Shown here piece after piece: positions 17,443 through 24,874 of a DNA stretch of 40,139 bases. This DNA is from Alkaliphilus pronyensis. Lineage in GTDB: Bacteria > Bacillota > Clostridia > Peptostreptococcales > Natronincolaceae. The stretch covers positions 1-40,139 of the forward strand of contig NZ_WBZC01000016.1 in assembly GCF_009017275.1 (NCBI RefSeq), read 5' to 3'. The first letter of the stretch is position 1. Every line of letters starts with the position of its first letter. The position numbers and the translations under genes are program-made. The notes under the pieces were generated by a model that made no database searches, was not told the origin of the DNA, and saw only the letters and a list, made by a program, of their open reading frames with translations.

Positions 17443-17471
17443 ATTATACCTTAAATACTATATTTTAACAA
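17443..17471 (-). promoter_or_regulatory. Toxin promoter
   Basis: On the minus strand TTGTTA, a 17-nt spacer and TATAAT: near-consensus sigma-A elements about 70 nt before the toxin ATG. Confidence 0.8.
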
Positions 17472-17483
17472 TTTTTTATTATT

Positions 17484-18167
17484 TTATAGTTCCTCATTAT
17501 TCTCAAGGTTTTCTATTGTATCTATTTCCCACCCAATGGGTGTCTTTATTATTTCAAAGGTTCCGTAATTTAAATGTTTTGCTTTTGTAATACTTAAAAG
17601 CTCCTCTTCTGTTTCTACGGCAACATTTATTGTTTTTGGTACACCTTCTCCGTTGCTAAAGATTTCTCTACCTACGTTATCAATTAAGGAGATAATTTTT
17701 ACTTTTTGCCTTACTTTAATTTCGCCTGTTTCATCTGGATATATAAGACCATAGTATTCACCTGCTTTTAGCTGAACACCTAAAAAGTTTGATATGTCCT
17801 TTATGTCTATCCCTATAAGCCACATATCTTCTATATCTAGTCTTACTTCTCCCCTTTCTGTAACCTTATTTAAAAATGCATATTCTCCTTTGTTTACATC
17901 TGCTACAAGTCGTTTACCTACTATAGCTTCTTTGTTTCTTAAAGCTCCATCTGGAGTTCTTGAAATTGGAACATCTATCATTATAATGTCTTTATCCTCT
18001 AAAATAGTGTTTCTAATAAGATTGTTATTGAAATGAGCTACTTTTATAGTCTCTTCTGGCTCTGCAGCTTTCTTTATGTTGCTGTACATATATGCAGTTA
18101 AAATTATAGCTGCTATTATACAAGCTACACCAAGCCTTAGTAGCCTTTTATTCAGTTTAACTTTCAA
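17484..18167 (-). CDS. cpaB: CpaB/RcpC-like SAF-domain pilus assembly protein
   Basis: 227 residues, TTG start with GGGAGG upstream. One N-terminal membrane segment (about 10-29) is followed by a SAF-like domain (AHFNNNLIRNTILEDKDIIM, VGKRLVADVNKGEYAFLNKV) and a beta-rich C-terminal part, as in CpaB/RcpC of Tad pilus loci. In Gram-positives it probably sits outside the membrane and guides the pilus through the wall. It is the last gene of the leftward Tad block, 31 nt after a TadE-like gene. No other function fits as well. Confidence 0.75.
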   Translation of the reverse strand: MKVKLNKRLLRLGVACIIAAIILTAYMYSNIKKAAEPEETIKVAHFNNNLIRNTILEDKDIIMIDVPISRTPDGALRNKEAIVGKRLVADVNKGEYAFLNKVTERGEVRLDIEDMWLIGIDIKDISNFLGVQLKAGEYYGLIYPDETGEIKVRQKVKIISLIDNVGREIFSNGEGVPKTINVAVETEEELLSITKAKHLNYGTFEIIKTPIGWEIDTIENLENNEEL

Positions 18168-18198
18168 AGCTACCTGCCTCCCATCTATTACTGTAATT

Positions 18199-18714
18199 CT
18201 ACATGAAAGCTTTTATATCTACTGGTACACTTTTTTTAAGATAAGTTGTTCCTAAAAACTTAATATCCTTTGGCACCAGTATTATTATATGGATAGTAGT
18301 TCTTTTAAGAGGGATATTGTCACTTGTAACAGCTGGCAGGTCATGAGGATTGTAAATTGTAATCTCCTCAATAACTACAGGCTGTTGTCTGTGGTGGATA
18401 TAACTGCTACCTGTTGCTACTAGATCATCATCTAAATTTAAATTAGCTTTAATATAATCTCTAACTACCTGTATGGCTTTGGTTTTATCTAAATAAATGT
18501 CCCGCCCTTCTGAGTCTAATAGGTCAATTCTTTCTCCCATTGTTGCTAAGTCTAATTGGGAAAAGCCTGCCCAGCCTGAAGCAATAAGTGAGTTTTCTAC
18601 CCTTAAATTTAATGAGTGAATAGATATAACCTCAACAACTATAATCCATGAAAAAGCAAATGAAAAAATAATAATTGTTGCTATAAATAATATCATCCAA
18701 AAGTTACTGTTCAT
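18199..18714 (-). CDS. TadE/TadF-like minor pseudopilin
   Basis: 171 residues. One hydrophobic helix at the extreme N-terminus (about 6-30: FWMILFIATIIIFSFAFSWI) followed by a soluble domain rich in beta strands. There is no classical G|xxxxE prepilin site. Size, topology and position between the pilin-like genes and cpaB fit a minor pseudopilin of a Tad apparatus. AGGGTGAT precedes the ATG. It starts 9 nt after the preceding TadE-like gene ends. Confidence 0.6.
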   Translation of the reverse strand: MNSNFWMILFIATIIIFSFAFSWIIVVEVISIHSLNLRVENSLIASGWAGFSQLDLATMGERIDLLDSEGRDIYLDKTKAIQVVRDYIKANLNLDDDLVATGSSYIHHRQQPVVIEEITIYNPHDLPAVTSDNIPLKRTTIHIIILVPKDIKFLGTTYLKKSVPVDIKAFM

Positions 18715-18723
18715 TTTATCACC

Positions 18724-19104
18724 CTAGTCTAATGTCATAACAATTGTTTTTTCATTAAAAGTAGCCCTTCTGGTTACTTCTTCTTTTGTCAAAGTTACTG
18801 ATGTGGTTTCGTAGATATAGTCTGCTGTTACTGTTAACTGTGCCTCCTGCCCCCATACTGCATCTTCAGGGGCAGTAATATTAATGTTTGTAAAGCCCAT
18901 ATTTATAAGCTCTGTCTCGAGATCGCATTTTAGCTGTGGACTTATGCCTCCTTCGGATTGAAGTAATGCTAAATATTTACTACATAAAATGTCAAACTCT
19001 GTTCTAACGAAGGCTGGTATAGTGTTTTCTATCCCCGTTACGAAAAACAGAACTAAAAAGACGATAACAAACCCTAAAATTAATAAATCTCCTGGTAATT
19101 GCAT
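18724..19104 (-). CDS. TadE-like minor pseudopilin
   Basis: 126 residues from the ATG at 19104; a GTG three codons upstream is the alternative. N-terminal hydrophobic helix (LLILGFVIVFLVLFFVTG, about 7-24), then a small domain with two Cys (about 43 and 62). TadE-like by topology, size and gene order only. It follows the Flp-like pilin gene by 14 nt and precedes a second TadE-like gene by 9 nt, so all three are surely co-transcribed. Confidence 0.6.
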   Translation of the reverse strand: MQLPGDLLILGFVIVFLVLFFVTGIENTIPAFVRTEFDILCSKYLALLQSEGGISPQLKCDLETELINMGFTNINITAPEDAVWGQEAQLTVTADYIYETTSVTLTKEEVTRRATFNEKTIVMTLD

Positions 19105-19118
19105 TTTAGTCACAACCT

Positions 19119-19373
19119 TTATGAGAATATGTTTGTTAACTGGTCATTAATCCATGTTCTAAAAGATGTTACCACATCTGAAAAAACACCCAGTATCTCT
19201 GGTCTAATTGCAATGATTGCTAGAATAACAAGGCAAGCAAATATAATAACCTCTATTACTCCACCTGCTCCTTTTTCATTTTTTAAGGCTTTATTAATTC
19301 TTTTTATTGTGGAACTCTTTAACTTTTGTAAAGCTGAATTAAGCTTTACTCCTTTTAATAATAATTTTTGCAT
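19119..19373 (-). CDS. Flp-like major pilin candidate
   Basis: 84 residues. A long basic leader (about 36 residues) ends at NEKGAGGVIE; the following helix IEVIIFACLVILAIIAIRP is the only hydrophobic segment and carries a Glu 5-6 residues after the Gly/Ala junction, as in Flp/type IVb prepilins cleaved by TadV. Short C-terminal part of about 25 residues. The layout also recalls DUF6133-like small proteins of clostridial conjugative elements. AAGGAGG precedes the ATG. No prepilin peptidase gene is seen in the window, so processing would need the host enzyme or may not occur. Confidence 0.65.
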   Translation of the reverse strand: MQKLLLKGVKLNSALQKLKSSTIKRINKALKNEKGAGGVIEVIIFACLVILAIIAIRPEILGVFSDVVTSFRTWINDQLTNIFS

Positions 19374-19402
19374 TTTTAAAATCCTCCTTATTTTTTATAT
19401 GA

Positions 19403-20233
19403 TTATCTAAATATTAGATTAAGACTATCTAATACTTCTTTTACTAATGGTACAGATACAAGCAGTACATAGCATGCAAACAAAAGGCATGCCGCCATCA
19501 CTAGCTTAGTTCTTTTGTGCTGTCTAATAATCTTTTTTCTAAGTCGTTTGCTTCTCTTTAAGATATTGGACTGGGCCTTAAAGCTTTTTTCTGAAATTCC
19601 CATCTCGTATCTTTGTGCTAGTGCAAAGCTGAAGGCTTGTAGCTCTGTTATTTTTGATAGGCTTCTTAAGTTTTCAAGGTCCTCTTCAAAGCTTTTTCTT
19701 ACCTTTGGTGCATTGGCAATATACTGAAGTGGTTCTTGTAAAGGGTGCTTTGCCACTCTTGCTGTATATGCCAGTATTACATCTTCAGGTGTTCCTATTT
19801 TAGATTGAAAGTACATTATGTCTTGTATGTTACAAAGTTGAAGCCGTATTTTATTTCTGCGTTGACTAATTTTCCTGTAGATTAATATATTTAGTGGAAC
19901 AACTGTAAATAAAAATAACCTTATGAGATTTGTTATTATCCCATATAGGTCACCTGTCATTAGCTTTTCTATAATTGTATAAAGGGCAGTTCCAATAATA
20001 ATTAAGTTGAATATAATAAAAACCTCTGTACTTATGTAGTATCCAGCTTCCTTCATGTAGCCGTCTACTGTATTATACCAAGAGTCTTTTATTAATCTGT
20101 TAATGTACCTTCCTTTTTTACTATAGTAACTGTTTTCTAGTCTGTGCTTTTCCCGTGTCAAAAAGTATAGTGTTAATTGGAAAAATGCTATTGCTATAAG
20201 AATTGTAATGCTTATAATCAGTAAAATCACCAC
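19403..20233 (-). CDS. tadC: TadC-like inner-membrane pilus platform protein
   Basis: 276 residues. Membrane segments near 1-22, about 70-95, 105-125 and 245-270 flank a cytoplasmic helical domain (about 130-235) typical of type II secretion F (T2SSF) proteins. With TadB it would form the platform on which the CpaF ATPase acts. GTG start one nt after the TadB stop. It is followed 29 nt later by the pilin gene. Confidence 0.8.
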   Translation of the reverse strand: MVILLIISITILIAIAFFQLTLYFLTREKHRLENSYYSKKGRYINRLIKDSWYNTVDGYMKEAGYYISTEVFIIFNLIIIGTALYTIIEKLMTGDLYGIITNLIRLFLFTVVPLNILIYRKISQRRNKIRLQLCNIQDIMYFQSKIGTPEDVILAYTARVAKHPLQEPLQYIANAPKVRKSFEEDLENLRSLSKITELQAFSFALAQRYEMGISEKSFKAQSNILKRSKRLRKKIIRQHKRTKLVMAACLLFACYVLLVSVPLVKEVLDSLNLIFR

Positions 20234-20234
20234 C

Positions 20235-21137
20235 TTAGTCTATTTTTTCTAGTGTTAAGTAGGCAATATAGAAGGACACCAGTAAATCTAAAATAAAAAC
20301 TATTTGTCCCCAGCTTGAATCAAATACTGCTGTTTTATAGCTACTGTTAAATAGAATGTAAAGAATAAAAAAGTTTACTGCCAATAGAAGATACAGCCCC
20401 ATTGATAACAATAGGTCCTTAGTATTTTCTTCATCCTCGTCATCATTTTGCTTTTCTATTTCTTCTATAAAGGTGTCGGTTAGTTCTATTACATCTCCAC
20501 CCCTTACATAGCATATTTTAAGGTTTTCAATATATAGCTTTAACTCACCACCTTCTATTCTTTCTATCATGTTATCGAAGCACTGTACTGGATTCACCTT
20601 ATGCTCATACTCATATATCATTATTTCTACGTAGTTTTTTAAGGGCTGTAGTATATATTTGCTTGCCTTTTTAAAGGCTTGAAATATGTCTGCTCCCTTT
20701 CCACCTATTAAGAATCTTCTCATTATTGTTAGAAAGTCAACCGACATTCGCTTTACCTTATGCCCCATTAGGTCTGAAAATAGCTGTAGCAGTATATATG
20801 GAATAAGGGCTACCACTAAACCAAAGGTAATTGAGGAATATATGTTCATATGGTTACTCATCCAGCCCGATGCCAATAAAAAAAGAGCCATGCATAATGC
20901 TAAATGTATCCATACGTTGTAGCTTATATAAAAGCGTATATTGGACTTTTCAATCCTTTTATCCAGTGACCTTAAGAGCTTTCCTGTTCCAATGTAGCTT
21001 TTAAGGTTAATCTTTTCTGCTGCTTTTATCTTATTAATTTTTGTACTGTACTCTTTGTATAGATTTTTAATGTTAATTTGGCTTATTATTAGGAATATTC
21101 CCAATGCAAGCAGTAGTGCTATTAACAACCATGTCAA
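20235..21137 (-). CDS. tadB: TadB-like inner-membrane pilus platform protein
   Basis: 300 residues, N-terminal helix (WLLIALLLALGIFLIISQ), two more membrane segments at about 75-120, a cytoplasmic T2SSF domain (about 130-240) and two C-terminal helices. Pairs with the TadC-like protein. The TTG start lies inside the last 65 nt of the CpaF gene in another frame, with GGAGGAGG about 10 nt upstream, so translation is probably coupled to the ATPase. Confidence 0.8.
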   Translation of the reverse strand: MTWLLIALLLALGIFLIISQINIKNLYKEYSTKINKIKAAEKINLKSYIGTGKLLRSLDKRIEKSNIRFYISYNVWIHLALCMALFLLASGWMSNHMNIYSSITFGLVVALIPYILLQLFSDLMGHKVKRMSVDFLTIMRRFLIGGKGADIFQAFKKASKYILQPLKNYVEIMIYEYEHKVNPVQCFDNMIERIEGGELKLYIENLKICYVRGGDVIELTDTFIEEIEKQNDDEDEENTKDLLLSMGLYLLLAVNFFILYILFNSSYKTAVFDSSWGQIVFILDLLVSFYIAYLTLEKID

Positions 21138-22437
21138 CTTCAGTATCCTCCTCCCTTAACAGTTTGTTTTCTGCTAACTTATTTATCATGTCTGCTGACT
21201 TTAGCTTACCTACTTTTATATGCTGACCCTCTATAAATGTCACTTGGTTATTGGTTTTTTCTAGCTTCCAGATGGTGTTATATTTTTTGCCTTCCTTTTC
21301 CTCGGGTACCACCTCTACAACCTCACCAACTGTAAATTTATCTAAAAAAACAATAATGTTAACCGACTCGTACAGCATATCTAGTAAGATTTCATCTGAA
21401 AGATTGGTTCCTGACATCTTCATGTTTATCATCATTTTTCTAAGGATTTTTCTAGCATCTCCTGAGTGTCCTGTTGTCCAGGATATGTTTCCTGCAAAGG
21501 CACCGTTGTAAAAGCTCATTGCTTCAGCACCTCTAATTTCTCCAAAGACATACATGTCTATTGTCATAAGTAGTCCCATATCTGATAATTCTTCAATGCC
21601 ATATACTTCTCCCTTTGTGTTTCTTTTCACCAGCAGTTGTACTGCATTGGGATGCTTTAAGAATAGCTCTCCATGTTCTTCCATTGTAAGTATTCTTAGT
21701 TCTTCTTGCACTTCTTCTAATAAAGCCCTCATTAATGTTGTTTTGCCTGAACCACCTCTACCACAGAATATGAAATTTGCTCCTGCCCTTCCATAACGCT
21801 TTAAATCTTCTGCTAGTTCTATAGTTAGCATATCCATTTCTACAAGATCATTTAGGGAGAATGCCTCCCCTTTATGTTTTCTAAAGACTGCTGTAGGACT
21901 AATATGGGCTACTGGATCAATAGCACATATAATTCTTAGTTTATTGACTGGGTCTTCAAATTTTGCAAGGGCTTTATCATCATTTAGCTCGCCTTTCAAA
22001 TTAGCCTGTATAGTGGTTCGTATATAGGACTTTAGATTGTCTATACTGCCAAAGCTAACATTGACTCTTTTTATTTCTTTACCTACTTTTATCCAACAGT
22101 TATCGGGTCCATTTATGAATATTCCGCTACAATCCTCCATATCAAGGTATGGCTGTAGGAGTCCATATCCTAAAATATGATCTATTACATCCTTTACTAG
22201 GTCTTTTCTTGAAACATCAACAACTTTATAGTTTCTTTTGTTTAAAATCTTTAACACTGCTAGCTCTAGTGAAGCTTTTGGTGCCTTTGAAAGTGTTATC
22301 TCACCTATTAAGTCCTTATGCTCTTTTATGGTTTCTAGGGCTATTCTCTCTATAACCTCGTAGGTGGATTGAAATACCTTTTCGCCTGCTTTATGCTCTT
22401 TATGCTTAGCTCTTTCCTCTAGTCTATTTACTATCAA
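21073..22437 (-). CDS. tadA: CpaF/TadA-type secretion ATPase (VirB11 family)
   Basis: 454 residues, the usual length for CpaF. Central GRGGSGKTTLMRALL is Walker A (about residue 222); GEIRGAEAMSFYNGAFAGN holds the GEIRG and following His-box region (TTGHSGDARKIL). It would power assembly of the Flp-like pilus from the cytosolic face. Gram-positive conjugation systems normally lack a VirB11-class ATPase, so its position in one block with tcp genes is notable. TTG start with GGGAGG upstream. Confidence 0.92.
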   Translation of the reverse strand: MIVNRLEERAKHKEHKAGEKVFQSTYEVIERIALETIKEHKDLIGEITLSKAPKASLELAVLKILNKRNYKVVDVSRKDLVKDVIDHILGYGLLQPYLDMEDCSGIFINGPDNCWIKVGKEIKRVNVSFGSIDNLKSYIRTTIQANLKGELNDDKALAKFEDPVNKLRIICAIDPVAHISPTAVFRKHKGEAFSLNDLVEMDMLTIELAEDLKRYGRAGANFIFCGRGGSGKTTLMRALLEEVQEELRILTMEEHGELFLKHPNAVQLLVKRNTKGEVYGIEELSDMGLLMTIDMYVFGEIRGAEAMSFYNGAFAGNISWTTGHSGDARKILRKMMINMKMSGTNLSDEILLDMLYESVNIIVFLDKFTVGEVVEVVPEEKEGKKYNTIWKLEKTNNQVTFIEGQHIKVGKLKSADMINKLAENKLLREEDTEVDMVVNSTTACIGNIPNNKPN

Positions 22438-22452
22438 GTTATCAGCCTCCCT

Positions 22453-23637
22453 TTAAGCTTTTTTTCTTAACAAGCTTAAGATGTTTGCTTTTTTGTTTAT
22501 TCTAACTCCCATAGAGTTTAGTACATCTATATATTCATTAATTATCTTTTTATTGCTAAAGCCATTACCCTTTTCCAGCCCTCTGTGATAAGAAATGTAT
22601 CCTGCTATATCTCCATGAAGCTTTGCATCAATTTCAATAAAGGTTAAATCTTCGCCGTTATATTTATTAATTACATACTTAAACTTTCTTATGTCATAGT
22701 CATCATACATCTCAAAGGTTTTAATGAATCTATTTACTTCTTCTATGTCTTTAATGTTGCCATATACAGGAACAACTACTTTATCTGCCAGCTTTATGGC
22801 TATATCTGTACTTACTACATCAAACCAAGAATGGGTGTCTATTATAACGTAGTCATAATTAAATTTTAACTTTTCTATTATTTCTTTATACTGTTGTCTT
22901 TCTGATGAGTAGTATTCATTAAAGTCATATATACCTGGTAGTATGTCTAAATTGGTTTGCATTTTATATGCTTTAGTTAAGCTCTCTAGCCTTTCATAGG
23001 TTAGATTTTGTCTTGCCACTGCATCTAAGACATCTGGCAAAGTGAACTCAAAGCTGGTGTTAAAAACCTTTTTAAATGCTGGCTTTAGGGGATTAAAGTC
23101 CACTACACATACTCTGCATTTTTTTGATGAAGCCAAGGCAAATGCTAAGTGGACAGCTGTTGTGGTTGAGCCCTGGCTTAAGGGGGAATATACTGTTATA
23201 ACCTCTTTAAAAACGCTTTCAACAACCCTCTCAACTTTGATATTTTCTTGTGGCTCTGCAAGTAGGCTGTAATTAAACTCTTGTGGATAGTTATTGTAGG
23301 CATCTTCTAGCCTTTGGGGAGTTACTTCGTCAAGCTTAAGGTAAACTGTTACCCCTTGATTTACTAGGTTCCCTATTAGCTTCTTTTCTTCAAAGGAGTT
23401 AAAATCATCAGTAATTATAACAACCTTTATTCCTTTGTATTTAGCCTTTTTACATATTCTAATTATGTTATCTCCTGTATTGTCAAGTAGCCTATTTAAT
23501 ATAAGCCCCTCCATTGGCATTAGCTCTACTAAATCTTCTAGGGCTTCTAGGCTATCGACCTCATCAATAATATCAAAGCTTGCATCCCTTACTCTTTCTT
23601 GTAACTCTTCGTTTCCTATTGCTGTAAGTATTCTCAA
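22453..23637 (-). CDS. CpaE/TadZ-like ATPase-fold protein without Walker A lysines
   Basis: 394 residues from the TTG at 23637 (AAGGTG upstream; product MRILTAIGNEELQ); a GTG at 23655 is the alternative. A receiver-like N-terminal domain (1-110) precedes a MinD/ParA-like domain from about 145. Where ParA proteins have KGGxGKT, this one has SPLSQGSTTTA: both lysines are gone. Later elements remain (VVDFNP near 180, YDYVIIDTHSWFD). TadZ proteins place Tad pili at a pole and often have atypical Walker A motifs. It precedes the CpaF gene by 15 nt. Confidence 0.78.
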   Translation of the reverse strand: MRILTAIGNEELQERVRDASFDIIDEVDSLEALEDLVELMPMEGLILNRLLDNTGDNIIRICKKAKYKGIKVVIITDDFNSFEEKKLIGNLVNQGVTVYLKLDEVTPQRLEDAYNNYPQEFNYSLLAEPQENIKVERVVESVFKEVITVYSPLSQGSTTTAVHLAFALASSKKCRVCVVDFNPLKPAFKKVFNTSFEFTLPDVLDAVARQNLTYERLESLTKAYKMQTNLDILPGIYDFNEYYSSERQQYKEIIEKLKFNYDYVIIDTHSWFDVVSTDIAIKLADKVVVPVYGNIKDIEEVNRFIKTFEMYDDYDIRKFKYVINKYNGEDLTFIEIDAKLHGDIAGYISYHRGLEKGNGFSNKKIINEYIDVLNSMGVRINKKANILSLLRKKA

Positions 23638-23658
23638 ATTATCACCTTCTTCCACTTA

Positions 23659-23787
23659 CTAACTAATTTTATCTCTTTTATGTCTATCTTCTATCCAACA
23701 ATCGAAGCAAATATATTTGCCATTAATTAATATTTTTCTTTTTCCTACTCCAGCTTCCTTACCACAAAAATCACATTTTATTTCCAC
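23659..23787 (-). CDS. Small zinc-finger protein, 42 residues
   Basis: GTG start with AGGAGG 7 nt upstream. The product has CDFCGKEAG...RKILINGKYICFDCW, two CxxC pairs spaced as in a treble-clef or LIM-like zinc knuckle, and a basic end. It fits exactly between the M23 hydrolase gene (16 nt) and the CpaE gene (stop overlaps the region of its GTG start by spacing of a few nt), so it belongs to the transfer operon. Could be a small regulator or assembly factor; no homologue is recalled. Confidence 0.65.
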   Translation of the reverse strand: MEIKCDFCGKEAGVGKRKILINGKYICFDCWIEDRHKRDKIS

Positions 23788-23803
23788 TATAATTCCTCCT
23801 AGC

Positions 23804-24874
23804 TTAGTTTTTTATATATGGATATGGATCCACGAGTTGACCCTCGAACCTTAGTTCAAAATGAATATGTGGCCCAGTACTTCTTCCTGTGTTTCCTACT
23901 GCACCTATTACATCGCCCTGTTTTACTTTGTCACCTGAAACAACCTGTATCTGAGACATATGGCAATATCTTGACTCCCATTCATAGCCCTCTTTATCAA
24001 TATGTTTAACTCTTACATTGTATCCAGCTGCTGAACTACTATAATTTACTTGAAATATCTCACCATCGGCTATTGAAATAATTGGCTCTCCCATAGCATT
24101 TTCACCTGATATATCTATTCCATAGTGGAAAGCTCTATCATTTGTAATTGGATCTGCTCTCCAGCCGTAGGGGGAAGTAACTATATTTAGTGTTGGAGTT
24201 GGCCAAGCAAATTTAACATCTTCAGCAACTGGAATATGGTCTGGTAAATCAAATATGTCTCCATACATCTCAAATATAAAACTCTCTGATACTAAGAAAT
24301 ATATCCATTCAATTTGGTCCGCTGTTAACTTAGTCATTAAGTCCTCAAGACCTACTCCTGAGAACTTAATAATATATTCATCTTTTTTGTTTAAGTCAAT
24401 AAATATCTTGGTTATTTCAAATATTGATAGGTCACTCTCATAGCCTAAATCATCTAATAGCTGAAATGTTTCTTCTTTTCCTTGAACTACTCTTTTTTCA
24501 ACTGTAACCCAGCGAGTTTCATACTTAGTACACTTGCCTTCTTCATCCACCTTAACACAATACTTTTCTTTTTCTCGTTCTTCAAAATCTAATCCAAAGA
24601 ACTCATAGACTGTCTCTTTTGGATCGGCTTCACTAAAGTCATTTTCGTATCTTACTGTATCGTAAATTAGCATTTCTGCCCAATTAACTTTAGCTGCATG
24701 CCCCACCAGCTTATACTCCTCTGCGAAGGCTACATCTGCTGTTGGAGTTATGTTTCCTATCACATTTCCACCAAGTAGCATAGCCATACAACCCATAATT
24801 GATATTTGGATACCTAACAGGGCTATAATAGCTATTATAATTTTTTGTTTTAAGTAGCTTTTTACAATACTCAT
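23804..24874 (-). CDS. M23-family peptidoglycan hydrolase of the transfer system
   Basis: 356 residues. One N-terminal membrane segment (about 12-33), an unassigned extracellular part (50-220), and a complete LytM/M23 peptidase domain at the C-terminus: FHYGIDISG (HxxxD zinc site) and GPHIHFELRF (HxH). It would cut cross-links in the wall to open a channel for the conjugation apparatus. Its ATG overlaps the stop of the VirB6-like gene (ATGA), so translation is coupled. It occupies the functional place of the hydrolases TcpG/TcpI in pCW3 but has a different layout (inference). Confidence 0.88.
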   Translation of the reverse strand: MSIVKSYLKQKIIIAIIALLGIQISIMGCMAMLLGGNVIGNITPTADVAFAEEYKLVGHAAKVNWAEMLIYDTVRYENDFSEADPKETVYEFFGLDFEEREKEKYCVKVDEEGKCTKYETRWVTVEKRVVQGKEETFQLLDDLGYESDLSIFEITKIFIDLNKKDEYIIKFSGVGLEDLMTKLTADQIEWIYFLVSESFIFEMYGDIFDLPDHIPVAEDVKFAWPTPTLNIVTSPYGWRADPITNDRAFHYGIDISGENAMGEPIISIADGEIFQVNYSSSAAGYNVRVKHIDKEGYEWESRYCHMSQIQVVSGDKVKQGDVIGAVGNTGRSTGPHIHFELRFEGQLVDPYPYIKN

